Positions 34,824 to 44,699 of a DNA stretch of 64,000 nucleotides are shown here, in pieces. Each line of letters starts with the position of its first letter. The first letter of the stretch is position 1. The position numbers were made by a program, and so were the translations under genes. Under the pieces are notes generated by a model. It had not been told where the DNA came from. It saw only the letters and a list, made by a program, of their open reading frames with translations, and did not search any database. This stretch comes from Ignavibacteriales bacterium (GTDB lineage Bacteria > Bacteroidota > Ignavibacteria > Ignavibacteriales > Ignavibacteriaceae), in contig JADJMD010000009.1 in assembly GCA_016709765.1 (NCBI GenBank), positions 295,294 to 359,293 on the forward strand, in the 5' to 3' direction.

Positions 34824-35942
34824 TTAATCTTTATCAAGATTACCTCTTACAGCTTGATCTCTTTCGATTGATTCAAATAACGCTTGAAAATTTCCCTGCC
34901 CAAAACCTTCTGCACCATCACATCTCTGGATAATTTCATAAAAAAAAGTTGGTCTATCACCTATTGGTTTAGTAAAAAGTTGTAATAAATATCCTTTACC
35001 TTCAAGATCGCAAAGAATTCCAAGTTTCTGCAATTCATCAACATTCTCTTTTATGTTCCAACCTTTTTCTTTTAACATTTTATAATAAGTCTCAGGTGGA
35101 GTACTTAAAAATTCCACACCATTTGCACGCATCGCTTTGATTGTCGTGATAATATCCTTTGTAGTAATCGCAACGTGCTGAATTCCTGAACCAAAATATT
35201 CATCAATATACTCTTCGATCTGAGATTTTTTTAATCCATCAAATGGTTCGTTAATAGGATTTTTTATTGGCGCACCTTCACGTGATCGTACAACTTTTGA
35301 TAGTAATGCAGAATATTTGGTCGATATATCGCCCTCACCAAATTCTATAAAGGTTTCAAAGTTTAAACTTTTATTTAAATAATTTGCCCAAAGATTCATT
35401 TCATTAGTTCTAACATTTCCCACAATGTGGTCAACACTTTCCAATCCGGTATCTTCGTTTGTAATATTAATATTTTGAACAGGTTTACCGAAACCGGGTT
35501 TAAATAATCCTTTATAGTTTTCGCGATTAATAAATACTATTTCAGCATCATCATAAAGTTTTATTGCGGCTTCTTCAATAAAACCATTTTCGTCTTCTAT
35601 CTTTTTAGGGAAACGAACAGGAATGCCACCATTCTTTAAAGATGTTTCAAAAGATTTCTTTACATCACTAACACGAACAGACCAGCGTTTTACACCATCA
35701 CCGTGCCGCTCAACGAATGAAGCGACATCATATGTTGAAGGTTTAACTGCAGATGTAAGAACTAGCCTAATATTATTCTTTTCTAAAAAGTATGAAACTC
35801 TGTCTCTATGTCCGGTTTCAGGTCCAAGATATGCTTTTACCTGCAAGCCCATTGCTTTTGCATGCCAGTATGCCCACATCTTTGCTGAGCCGACATAAAA
35901 CTCAACAAAATCATATCCAATCAATCCTAAATTGTTTGACAT
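34824..35942 (-). CDS. hppD: 4-hydroxyphenylpyruvate dioxygenase
   Basis: 372 aa, two vicinal-oxygen-chelate halves. The iron ligands are the His of ESVDHIVGNV, the His of GIQHVAITTKD and the Glu of FFYEIIQRCD. The C-terminal GFGQGNFQALFESIERDQ is diagnostic. It converts 4-hydroxyphenylpyruvate to homogentisate and is first in the tyrosine-catabolism operon hppD-hmgA-fah-flavin reductase-aacS. The transaminase and a maleylacetoacetate isomerase are not in the window. Confidence 0.96.
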   Translation of the reverse strand: MSNNLGLIGYDFVEFYVGSAKMWAYWHAKAMGLQVKAYLGPETGHRDRVSYFLEKNNIRLVLTSAVKPSTYDVASFVERHGDGVKRWSVRVSDVKKSFETSLKNGGIPVRFPKKIEDENGFIEEAAIKLYDDAEIVFINRENYKGLFKPGFGKPVQNINITNEDTGLESVDHIVGNVRTNEMNLWANYLNKSLNFETFIEFGEGDISTKYSALLSKVVRSREGAPIKNPINEPFDGLKKSQIEEYIDEYFGSGIQHVAITTKDIITTIKAMRANGVEFLSTPPETYYKMLKEKGWNIKENVDELQKLGILCDLEGKGYLLQLFTKPIGDRPTFFYEIIQRCDGAEGFGQGNFQALFESIERDQAVRGNLDKD

Positions 35943-36033
35943 TTAAAAACTCCGATAAGTTATTGAGGGTAAATAATTGTATTAAAGTTAAAACATTTAG
36001 AGGTTATAAAAAAGTAGATTTTGATTGTAAGTT

Positions 36034-36741
36034 TTAAAGATTGTCTAATAACATAAAATCGATTTTTTTATTAGTTTTCGCCGTTTTTAAATTTTTCTCC
36101 TCGAACTTACAAATGCTTAGCAATGGGCATCTAGTACAATTTGGATTAGTTGGTTTACAAATTTCTCTTCCCAATCTAATTAGGTTTGTATGAAAAGAAT
36201 GTGCGGTTTTTTCCGGTATGTTATTAAAGATATCGTAAAATGTATTTTCTGGATTATTAGTTTTAACAATACCAATTCTGTTTAAAGTTCTGTGAACGTG
36301 TGTATCAACTGGACAAACATTTCTATCAAGTGAGAATAACAGCACACAGCTTGCAGTTTTTACTCCGACTCCATTATAAGAAGTAAGCTCTTCTAAAATT
36401 TCCTCATCAGAATTATTTTTAATGTGATTTAATGAGACCTTATTTTGTTTGTTCTTTAAGGATTTTAATATTTCATAAATAGCTTTTGATTTTTGTTTGC
36501 CTAATCCTGCAACTTTAATAAACTTTTCAATTTTAGTTGGGGTTAATTCTGCAAGTTCATTCCAGTTCCTAAAATTATCTTTTAAGTTTTTATATGCTTT
36601 ATAAGAATTTTTATCATTTGTATTTTGAGATAATATTGTTCCAATCACTGTATCCAAAGGATTTGGAAGTTTTTTAGGTCTTGGTGGAATCCCAAAATCA
36701 TTGATTAAGAGAGTATTTATTTTTTCAATTTTCTTTTTCAT
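36034..36741 (-). CDS. nth: endonuclease III family DNA glycosylase
   Basis: 235 aa from the ATG at 36741 (MKKKIEKINTLL). A longer frame to 36957 is rejected because it runs into the divergent gene at 36812 and adds a low-quality N-terminus. The helix-hairpin-helix ends LTSYNGVGVKTA with the catalytic Lys; the catalytic Asp is in CPVDTHVHR. The C-terminal [4Fe-4S] cysteines are spaced C-x6-C-x2-C-x5-C (CKPTNPNC to LSIC). It excises oxidised pyrimidines. A 70-bp divergent promoter region separates it from the glmM-like gene. Confidence 0.94.
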   Translation of the reverse strand: MKKKIEKINTLLINDFGIPPRPKKLPNPLDTVIGTILSQNTNDKNSYKAYKNLKDNFRNWNELAELTPTKIEKFIKVAGLGKQKSKAIYEILKSLKNKQNKVSLNHIKNNSDEEILEELTSYNGVGVKTASCVLLFSLDRNVCPVDTHVHRTLNRIGIVKTNNPENTFYDIFNNIPEKTAHSFHTNLIRLGREICKPTNPNCTRCPLLSICKFEEKNLKTAKTNKKIDFMLLDNL

Positions 36742-36811
36742 TTCTAATGCTTTTTTACAAAGATATTCATTTAAATCATTATTTTTATAATAAATAATTG
36801 AAAGAAATTTA

Positions 36812-38167
36812 ATGTCAACTCTAATGGTCAGTATTTCAGGAATTCGAGGAATTGTTGGTGCCGGTTTGGATCCAGAAGTTATTGTTAAATATATAGATGC
36901 TTTTGCTGGATTTGTTGGAAGCGGAAAAGTTGTTGTAGGGCGTGATGCCAGAATCACTGGTGAAATGGTAAATCAAATAGTTACTGGAACTTTACTTGCA
37001 AAAGGATTAGATGTAATTGACATTGGAATTTGTCCTACTCCTACAGTTCAATTCACCGTAAAAACTCTAAACGCGCAAGGTGGAATTGCTATTTCTGCAA
37101 GCCATAATCCTAATGAATGGAATGCTCTGAAATTGTTAAACAGTACAGGTCAGTTTATGTCACCTGAAGAACATCAAAACATGAAAAGATTTTTAGATAT
37201 TCCAAACCCTTATGTTGATTGGAGTAAGATCGGGAAAAGGACAATCTCTTCACAGGGAATTTCAAATCATATTGATGCAATACTAAAACTGCCAATTATT
37301 GATATAGAAAAAATAAAAACTAAAAAATTTAAAGTACTCGTTGATTGTGTAAACGGAGCAGGAGCTTATTGCATTCCGGATTACTTAAGATTATTTGGAT
37401 GTGATGTAATTGAAATGAATTGCGAAAAAACCGGTATCTTCCCCCGCCTACCGGAACCATTACCTGAAAATTTAATTGAAACTATGAAAACTGTTAAAAC
37501 AAGTAAAGCAGATTTTGCTGTCGTGGTTGATCCTGATGTTGACCGATTAGTATTAGTTACCGATGAAGGTGAACCTTTCGGAGAGGAGAATACGGTTACT
37601 CTAGCTACAGATTTTATTTTAAGTAAAACTAAAGGCAATGTCGTTGTAAATCTTTCAACCACGCGAGCCGTTGAAGATGTTGCAAAGAAAAATAGCTGCA
37701 CCGTATACCGTTCTGCAGTTGGTGAAGCAAATGTTGTAAAAAGGATGAAAGAAGTTAATGCGGTTATTGGTGGCGAAGGCAGCGGCGGTGTGATTTATCC
37801 CTCTTTACATTATGGTCGTGATGCTTTAGTTGGAATTGCTTTTACATTACAATATTTAGCTGATTCTGGAAAGAAACTTTCTGAAATAAAAAGCGAATTA
37901 CCACAATATTATATTGCAAAGAAAAAGATTGAATTAAAAAATGTTTCACCTGATGTTGTTATTGATAAACTGACCCAATTTTATTCTAAAGAAAATATTA
38001 TTACTGAAGATGGATTAAGAATTGATTACAAGGATCATTGGGTACATTTCAGAAAATCTAACACCGAGCCAATTGTAAGAATAATTACTGAATCAAAATC
38101 TCTTAAACATTCTGAAAATTTGTCTAAAAAATACTTTGATGAGATAAACGAGTTAATGAAGTCGTGA
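36812..38167 (+). CDS. glmM: phosphoglucosamine mutase / phosphohexomutase
   Basis: 451 aa. The phosphoserine loop is ISASHNPNEWNALK (about 91-104), the metal loop is VDPDVDRLVLV, the sugar-binding loop is GGEGSGGVIYPS and the phosphate site is RKSNTEPIVRI. It interconverts hexose phosphates; GlmM (glucosamine-6-P to glucosamine-1-P) is the best fit to the FGIRG-like start SISGIRGIVG. PGM/PMM specificity is also possible. Its last 15 nt overlap the convergent DUF58 gene. Confidence 0.88.
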   Translation: MSTLMVSISGIRGIVGAGLDPEVIVKYIDAFAGFVGSGKVVVGRDARITGEMVNQIVTGTLLAKGLDVIDIGICPTPTVQFTVKTLNAQGGIAISASHNPNEWNALKLLNSTGQFMSPEEHQNMKRFLDIPNPYVDWSKIGKRTISSQGISNHIDAILKLPIIDIEKIKTKKFKVLVDCVNGAGAYCIPDYLRLFGCDVIEMNCEKTGIFPRLPEPLPENLIETMKTVKTSKADFAVVVDPDVDRLVLVTDEGEPFGEENTVTLATDFILSKTKGNVVVNLSTTRAVEDVAKKNSCTVYRSAVGEANVVKRMKEVNAVIGGEGSGGVIYPSLHYGRDALVGIAFTLQYLADSGKKLSEIKSELPQYYIAKKKIELKNVSPDVVIDKLTQFYSKENIITEDGLRIDYKDHWVHFRKSNTEPIVRIITESKSLKHSENLSKKYFDEINELMKS

Positions 38168-39061
38168 TCGTTTTTGGATATAACTAAAAAGTGCTTTATC
38201 AAATGGAACAGAAGTATCTAACAGGTTGTAATCAAAATTTGAGTTTAAACATTCTCGTTTAATCTTATTTGTAAATTCATTCATTGCCTGCTGATATGCC
38301 TTTTGAATCTGGTAGGGTTGAGTGGTCAATTCTTCATCGGTTTCCAAATCTTTAAAGATAGCATCTTTGCCATAACCAAATGTTCTTTCCATTGGATCAA
38401 GTATCTGAAATACAATTACTTCATTTTTCTGATGCGAAAAATGTTTAATTGCGTTTAATGTTTTTTCAAGATCATCAAAGAAATCTGATATTATAATTAC
38501 GAGTCCGCGGCGCTTAATTTTTTCAGCGACTTTATTCAATGCATCAGACGTGTTTGTTTTTGAAGAAGCTTTAAGCGTAACTAATTCTTTTAGAATCTGC
38601 TGTAAATAGCTGTTAGATGATTTGGGTGGTAAATGCTTTTTAATTTCATCTGAATAAATAGTTAAACTAACTGCATCCTGCTGTTTTATCATCATATAAG
38701 ACAGAGCCGCCACTAATGTTGATGCATAATCAAGTTTTGATGGGTTATTGTTAGAAGAATACCCCATAGATTTACTGCTATCAAGAATTATGTAGCTGCG
38801 TAAATTTGTTTCCTCCTCATATTGCTTTATATAATATTTTTCTGTCTTGCCAAACACACGCCAATCTACACTGCGTAAATTATCACCTTGCATATACGGG
38901 CGATGCTGCGAAAACTCAACGCTAAATCCATGGTATGGACTTTTATGCAATCCAACCATAAATCCTTCAACAACTAATCGAGCTCTTAAATCAAGGCTTC
39001 CGATTCTGGAAATGATTTTTGGATCTAAGTAACTTTTATAATCAACAAATGAATCGCTCAA
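38153..39061 (-). CDS. DUF58 domain protein, soluble type
   Basis: 302 aa without membrane helices. The DUF58 start is LDLRARLVVEGFMVGLHKSP (23-42), then QHRPYMQGDNLRSVDWRVF (51-69). The vWA-like part begins YIILDSSKSMGY near 90-101, with the DxSxS metal motif intact. It differs from the membrane-anchored DUF58 protein at 91-1422. It overlaps the BamD-like lipoprotein gene by 4 nt. No MoxR gene is next to it; it may use a remote one. Function unknown. Confidence 0.88.
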   Translation of the reverse strand: MSDSFVDYKSYLDPKIISRIGSLDLRARLVVEGFMVGLHKSPYHGFSVEFSQHRPYMQGDNLRSVDWRVFGKTEKYYIKQYEEETNLRSYIILDSSKSMGYSSNNNPSKLDYASTLVAALSYMMIKQQDAVSLTIYSDEIKKHLPPKSSNSYLQQILKELVTLKASSKTNTSDALNKVAEKIKRRGLVIIISDFFDDLEKTLNAIKHFSHQKNEVIVFQILDPMERTFGYGKDAIFKDLETDEELTTQPYQIQKAYQQAMNEFTNKIKRECLNSNFDYNLLDTSVPFDKALFSYIQKRSRLH

Positions 39062-39561
39062 TCTTTAGCAGCTTCTTTTTTATTAATAATATCATTTGGA
39101 TCAATGCCCATAATATCTAAAGATTGTTTAACAATTACTGCGTGTTTATCATTTGGATATTTTTCAAGAAAAAGATTATAAATTTTGGTTGCTTCATCAT
39201 AATTTTTCAATGCATCATCAAGTAAAATACCTGCCTGAAATAGTGCTAAAGGAGCTTCTTCACTATTAGGATATTTCTCATAAACCTGGTAGTAATATTG
39301 TTCAGCTTTTTCTAAAGATTTTTTAGAAGTTAAACCTTCTATTTGTTGATTTTGGTATATTCCAGCTAATTGAACCAATGCTTTTGGGGCTAGGTTGCTC
39401 TCTGGATATTCATTTAATAGCGTTTCCAATGATTTTACAGCTTCAGGAATCTTATTTTCGGTAAGCAATTTATTTGATTGATCAAGGTATTCCTGATCTG
39501 AAGTTTTTGAACACGAAATAATAAGTAAAGAAATTATTAATAAAAGAGAATACTTTTTCAT
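39058..39561 (-). CDS. TPR lipoprotein, BamD-like
   Basis: 167 aa from the ATG at 39561 (MKKYSLLLIISLLIISCS), which gives a lipoprotein signal with the lipid-attached Cys in LIISCS. An upstream in-frame ATG at 39603 would put extra residues before the signal and is rejected. The body consists of TPR-like helices (IPEAVKSLETLLNEYPES, AEQYYYQVYEKYPNSEEA, ATKIYNLFLEKYPNDKHA). It resembles BamD or other outer-membrane TPR lipoproteins. It overlaps the DUF58 gene, so a protein-scaffold role with that protein is possible. Confidence 0.8.
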   Translation of the reverse strand: MKKYSLLLIISLLIISCSKTSDQEYLDQSNKLLTENKIPEAVKSLETLLNEYPESNLAPKALVQLAGIYQNQQIEGLTSKKSLEKAEQYYYQVYEKYPNSEEAPLALFQAGILLDDALKNYDEATKIYNLFLEKYPNDKHAVIVKQSLDIMGIDPNDIINKKEAAKD

Positions 39562-39638
39562 ATGGTTTCCTGATTGAGTTAATTTTATATGTAAAGTTAT
39601 CAAAACGATGTTGAACTATCAATTCAACAAAAATAGCG

Positions 39639-41066
39639 CATAAAAAAAGCCCCGCATATTCCAGCGAGGCTTTAATACTAACTTTTAAGTTAATGATTTT
39701 ATTTTGTTAAAATCATCTTCTTTACTGAACTGAACTTCTGTCCGTCTATTCCACTTGCATCTATTCTGTAGAAATATACACCACTATTTAATGAACTTGC
39801 ATTAAAGGAAACTTCCTGGCTTCCTGCTGCTAATTGTCCATTTATCAATGTTGCTACTTCCTGTCCTAATACATCAAATATCTTTAAGCTTACTTTGCTG
39901 TCTACTGCTAAACTAAAGTTTATTTTTGTACTTGGATTGAATGGATTTGGATAGTTTTGACCTAATGCAAATTCTTTTACGCCTAATACTTCAACTTCTA
40001 TGGCATTTGAATATTCAAATGTTCCATCAAAATCTACTTGTTTTAGTCTGTATGTATAAGTGCCTGCATCAACATTTTTATCACTGTATGAATAGTTTTG
40101 AACTTCTGTTGTTGTTCCGTGGCCTGCCACAAATCCTACAACCTGGTATTCACTTCCACTGCTTCTTTCTACCTGGAAGCCGCTGTTGTTCAATTCAGTT
40201 GCTGTTGACCAATTTAAATTTACATTCTTGTTATCTGTGGTTGCTGCAAATGATGTTAATTCAACTGGTGTAACATACTCGTAATTTATAAAAAGTGAAG
40301 GTGGATTTGCTTGAGCCCATCCATCAAATGTTATAAAGAATGTTGCACTGTTATCTCTTGATGACATTCCCATTGCAAACCAACCGTTTGCTACTGCTGC
40401 TATCAAATCTCCAAGTATATTACCATCTACCAATGGATAGGTTTTGGACCTGTGGTATATGTACTTGCTTCATTTGAAAATAAATACGCTGTACCTTGTA
40501 ATTCACCAGCCTGGATTGCTGCATAAATATTTGCGGCAGTACCGGCAACTGGATCCAATGCCATTGGTGTTAATGACCAATATGGCCAGTTTGTTGCATT
40601 TACGTATCCTTTGAAGGTTACACCTGTGATAGTGGCACCTGCCGGGATACCGCTTATATCAAATTTCATCCAGCCATCTAGTGTGTTATTACCATCAACT
40701 ATACTTACTTGTGTTTTTGTAACACCATCTGTGGTTCCTGTCCAGTAATCTAAACTTTGTGGATATACTGTTATTGTATCTTGTACTAATAATGGATCTT
40801 GCATTGTGGTGAATGTCCAATTTGCAACTGGAGTACCACTACAAGTATCATTTTTACAAACAACTCTCCATTGATATGTGGTTGCATATAGTAATGGACT
40901 TGGAATTGCCAATGAAGTAATTGGTGTTCCGCTATAAACAGAAACTACGTTCCCAACTGGTCCAAAAAATACTTCTACTTGTGTTGTATTAGCACCATTT
41001 GTCCAGGTTGCATTTCCTGGTGCATTAACATCAACACCAGTTGTACCACTTGCAGGACTTGGATTA
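39639..41066. repeat. 1.4-kb duplicated block, copy 1
   Basis: This block, comprising the 3' half of the first tandem T9SS gene and its terminator, is almost identical to 42092-43517. Only a 1-nt deletion in a T run (40442-40445), a point difference in the GDLI/GDLT codon and two short divergent patches (near 40621-40655 and 40785-40850) were noticed. The patches suggest gene conversion. Confidence 0.9.
39646..39673 (-). terminator. terminator of first tandem T9SS gene
   Basis: AAAGCCCCGC (39646-39655) pairs with GCGAGGCTTT (39664-39673), with one internal mismatch and an 8-nt loop. On the minus strand it sits 26 nt beyond the TAA of the T9SS gene and is followed by a run of T. The same hairpin recurs at 42099-42126 after the second copy. 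Confidence 0.85.
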
Positions 41067-41974
41067 GTAGCTGGGCCTACTGGACATGGAACACCACCAC
41101 TCGCGGTTAGTTCATAACCAAACAATCTATCTGGTCCAGGATCACCTTGAAGCATACCACCTAAAGTAACAAAGCCCGGAACTAAATCTGGAACAATGAA
41201 AAGTCCACCTGCGATACCAGGTGCGATATCAGCAGCTACATCATGCTGCACACCGGTATATAGACCCGTTGTAAAATCCATTTGCTGAATATACTGAGGA
41301 CCTAATGCACCAGTGCCTTGGCCCCATACCCATAAAAATGGACCACCAGGAGACCATTTATCATAAGCAACACCATAAACACCTGTTACTGCATTTGTTA
41401 TGGTTCGTAACAAAGTACCTGTCATACTAAATTCATAAAAATTCAAATTAGGAGCTGTCCAGTTTCCACCTATTATTGAGCCATTGCCACCATCGCCATC
41501 AGGATTATAGGTGATAAATCTGAATCCATTTGGAGCGCCTGTTACAGGAATTGTTCCAACAACAGTTCTAGTTGCAGGATCAACTATTTGAACGGTAGTA
41601 GTAGATGTTGAATGATAAACGAACTGACCATCAAAACACATGCCTCTTGTACCGGTAAATGGAAGAGTATACTGTTGATCTAAAGTACCATCAGCATTCC
41701 ATTGATGAATAATACCTGTTGCCCATCTGCTTGTCCAAAACTTGTTGATAGTTGGGATAAAAACTGCACCCGCATTACCAGCTGCACCAGTAACTGCAAC
41801 AGCATCATAATTGAACTGGATATCCCAGGTTGCTTCAGTTGTCGGATAGCTGGGCTGAATCTTTTCAGGAAGTAAATTTGGATTAATATCCAGATTGCCT
41901 TCTGATTGAGAGAATACATTATTCCCCACAAAAAGAGCAAGAAGAAGAGAAATAGTGAAAATTCTTTTTAACAT
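39699..41974 (-). pseudogene. secreted T9SS cargo protein, frameshifted
   Basis: The gene starts at 41974 (signal peptide MLKRIFTISLLLALFVGNNVFS, GGAGG ribosome site) and reads 515 codons to a stop at 40427. The remaining C-terminal part continues in another frame to 39699. The paralogue at 42152-44404 has five T at the matching point where this copy has four (40442-40445). The intact protein would have a beta-propeller-like N-terminal half, a fibronectin-like region (VFFGPVGNVVSVYSG), a carbohydrate-module-like segment, and the T9SS domain with QNYPNPFNPSTK and C-terminal KKMILTK. It may be a true pseudogene or a read error. Confidence 0.88.
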
Positions 41975-42091
41975 AAAACCTCCGAATGTTTGAAATAGTT
42001 AAAAAATATTGGATTGACAGATAGATTTTAATAATATTTTTTATGCAATGCAAGGTTTTAGGAATTTTTAAAAGAATAAAAAAAATATAAA

Positions 42092-43517
42092 CATAAAAAA
42101 AGCCCCGCATATTTCAGCGAGGCTTTAATACTAACTTTTAAGTTAATGATTTTATTTTGTTAAAATCATCTTCTTTACTGAACTGAACTTCTGTCCGTCT
42201 ATTCCACTTGCATCTATTCTGTAGAAATATACACCACTATTTAATGAACTTGCATTAAAGGAAACTTCCTGGCTTCCTGCTGCTAATTGTCCATTTATCA
42301 ATGTTGCTACTTCCTGTCCTAATACATCAAATATCTTTAAGCTTACTTTGCTGTCTACTGCTAAACTAAAGTTTATTTTTGTACTTGGATTGAATGGATT
42401 TGGATAGTTTTGACCTAATGCAAATTCTTTTACGCCTAATACTTCAACTTCTATGGCATTTGAATATTCAAATGTTCCATCAAAATCTACTTGTTTTAGT
42501 CTGTATGTATAAGTGCCTGCATCAACATTTTTATCACTGTATGAATAGTTTTGAACTTCTGTTGTTGTTCCGTGGCCTGCCACAAATCCTACAACCTGGT
42601 ATTCACTTCCACTGCTTCTTTCTACCTGGAAGCCGCTGTTGTTCAATTCAGTTGCTGTTGACCAATTTAAATTTACATTCTTGTTATCTGTGGTTGCTGC
42701 AAATGATGTTAATTCAACTGGTGTAACATACTCGTAATTTATAAAAAGTGAAGGTGGATTTGCTTGAGCCCATCCATCAAATGTTATAAAGAATGTTGCA
42801 CTGTTATCTCTTGATGACATTCCCATTGCAAACCAACCGTTTGCTACTGCTGCTGTCAAATCTCCAAGTATATTACCATCTACCAATGGATAGGTTTTTG
42901 GACCTGTGGTATATGTACTTGCTTCATTTGAAAATAAATACGCTGTACCTTGTAATTCACCAGCCTGGATTGCTGCATAAATATTTGCGGCAGTACCGGC
43001 AACTGGATCCAATGCCATTGGTGTTAATGACCAATATGGCCAGTTTGTTGCATTTACGTATCCTTTGAAGGTTACTCCCGTAACTGTTGAACCTAATGGA
43101 ATTCCACTTATATCAAATTTCATCCAGCCATCTAGTGTGTTATTACCATCAACTATACTTACTTGTGTTTTTGTAACACCATCTGTGGTTCCTGTCCAGT
43201 AATCTAAACTTTGTGGATATACTGTTATTGTATCTTGTACTAACAGTGGGTTTTGCATTGTGGTGAATGACCATGTTGCTGCTGGAGCACTACAAGTATC
43301 ATTTTTACAAACAACTCTCCATTGATATGTGGTTGCATATAGTAATGGACTTGGAATTGCCAATGAAGTAATTGGTGTTCCGCTATAAACAGAAACTACG
43401 TTCCCAACTGGTCCAAAAAATACTTCTACTTGTGTTGTATTAGCACCATTTGTCCAGGTTGCATTTCCTGGTGCATTAACATCAACACCAGTTGTACCAC
43501 TTGCAGGACTTGGATTA
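42092..43517. repeat. 1.4-kb duplicated block, copy 2
   Basis: The copy of 39639-41066 within the second tandem T9SS gene, including the terminator hairpin. The upstream boundary lies just before the NPSPASGTTG segment, where the two genes diverge abruptly in the N-terminal halves. Confidence 0.9.
42099..42126 (-). terminator. terminator of second tandem T9SS gene
   Basis: AAAGCCCCGC (42099-42108) and GCGAGGCTTT (42117-42126), the same hairpin as at 39646-39673 with a one-base difference in the loop. It lies 26 nt beyond the stop of the second T9SS gene. Confidence 0.85.
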
Positions 43518-44404
43518 CTTGATTGACCTACAGGGCAAGGTAAACCGCAAGTATTATCTATCGCAAAACCAGCGATTTCTACGGCGCCCCAACTTGTAAC
43601 TAAAGTAGTAGCACCCGTAGTTAGATTAGCAGTTCTTAATTCACCCGCACTTGAAGTGACATTGTAAGCAGCTAAATAAAGAGTTCCTGTTGCTGCATCA
43701 AAATCACAATCTTGAGCATAACTTGCATCAAAACCTAAAGAACCAATTGCTGTTGGGACTGCTGTAGAAAGATTAATCGAATATAATTGATCTGTAGAAA
43801 TGTCAACACCATAAGCATTTCCATCACAATCAATAGCCATTCCAATCAATCCGGCAACACCTGTAATAGTTCCGACTAAAGTTGCTGCACCAGTGGTAAT
43901 ATCAATTGTAAATAATTTAGATGTTACTCCATCAGTTTCACCATAATACCAAGTACTATTAGCTTTGTTGAAAGCTAATGAAGTTGGATATTGAGTGATA
44001 CCAGTAATAGTACCAACAAGTGTTGGCGCACCAGTTGAAAGATCGACAGTTATTAGCGTACTTGCACCTAATGCACCACCATAGGTACATGCATAATAAA
44101 CTCCATTCGCATCAAAATCAGCACCGGCTAAAAATGCTGCCGAAAAATTTCCACCCACTGTACTTACAGGCGTACCTGAAGGAACTGGAACGGAAACAAA
44201 TGGTCCAGCAATAGCATCATTTCCATATCCAGTATTAGCCTCTATAGGAATTGTAACATTTTGACCACCTAAATCACTAATTTTATTATGAGGAGCAGGA
44301 CCAAATTGATTATTTGTTACATCCTGGGTATATGACTGAGATGAAAATATCAGCATTACCAAACTTAAAAAAGAAAGATTAAGTAACCGGAACGATTTTG
44401 ACAT
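42152..44404 (-). CDS. secreted T9SS cargo protein, intact copy
   Basis: 750 aa from the ATG at 44404, chosen because GGAGG precedes it and it opens a signal peptide (MSKSFRLLNLSFLSLVMLIF); a longer frame to 44479 lacks this. The N-terminal half is a beta-propeller-like repeat set (LFTIDITTGAATLVGTITG and similar). A fibronectin-like domain, a DNRLRE-like stretch, and the T9SS domain with QNYPNPFNPSTKI and KKMILTK follow. It should be exported by Sec and then T9SS to the surface. Function of the propeller is unknown. The 3' half is shared with the neighbouring copy. Confidence 0.9.
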   Translation of the reverse strand: MSKSFRLLNLSFLSLVMLIFSSQSYTQDVTNNQFGPAPHNKISDLGGQNVTIPIEANTGYGNDAIAGPFVSVPVPSGTPVSTVGGNFSAAFLAGADFDANGVYYACTYGGALGASTLITVDLSTGAPTLVGTITGITQYPTSLAFNKANSTWYYGETDGVTSKLFTIDITTGAATLVGTITGVAGLIGMAIDCDGNAYGVDISTDQLYSINLSTAVPTAIGSLGFDASYAQDCDFDAATGTLYLAAYNVTSSAGELRTANLTTGATTLVTSWGAVEIAGFAIDNTCGLPCPVGQSSNPSPASGTTGVDVNAPGNATWTNGANTTQVEVFFGPVGNVVSVYSGTPITSLAIPSPLLYATTYQWRVVCKNDTCSAPAATWSFTTMQNPLLVQDTITVYPQSLDYWTGTTDGVTKTQVSIVDGNNTLDGWMKFDISGIPLGSTVTGVTFKGYVNATNWPYWSLTPMALDPVAGTAANIYAAIQAGELQGTAYLFSNEASTYTTGPKTYPLVDGNILGDLTAAVANGWFAMGMSSRDNSATFFITFDGWAQANPPSLFINYEYVTPVELTSFAATTDNKNVNLNWSTATELNNSGFQVERSSGSEYQVVGFVAGHGTTTEVQNYSYSDKNVDAGTYTYRLKQVDFDGTFEYSNAIEVEVLGVKEFALGQNYPNPFNPSTKINFSLAVDSKVSLKIFDVLGQEVATLINGQLAAGSQEVSFNASSLNSGVYFYRIDASGIDGQKFSSVKKMILTK

Positions 44405-44699
44405 AGAACCTCCGTGAAATAGTTGAGAAGATATTAAGTTAGTTATAGATTTAATTGTTGTTTGGAGATCAAACAACACTTTAATACATATACATACTAC
44501 ACAAATCCAATACCAAATAATTAAATCTTAAGCTTTATAAGATGAATAATTTATGAGGTAAGCTAAATAAATAAAAATGCTCCTTAATTGTGAGCAGATT
44601 TTAACTATTATTTTAATTTTACACAAGTTTTATATCAATATTTTTTATAAAAATTATTTATAGATAGTTTTATGCCAAGAATTAAAATTCGATTAAAGA
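44405..44699. other. AT-rich spacer between purE and T9SS gene
   Basis: About 295 bp with no supported gene. It must hold the promoter of the T9SS gene and the end of the purE transcript, but no convincing hairpin was seen. Confidence 0.5.

Noticed and set aside
36742..36957. N-terminal extension of nth (72 extra residues)
   Set aside because: It overlaps the divergent glmM-like gene in antisense, has poor composition, and the family starts near MKKKIEKINTLL at 36741.
42394..42726. Plus-strand frame repeated at 39941-40273
   Set aside because: Both copies are antisense to the duplicated T9SS 3' half; their identity reflects that duplication.
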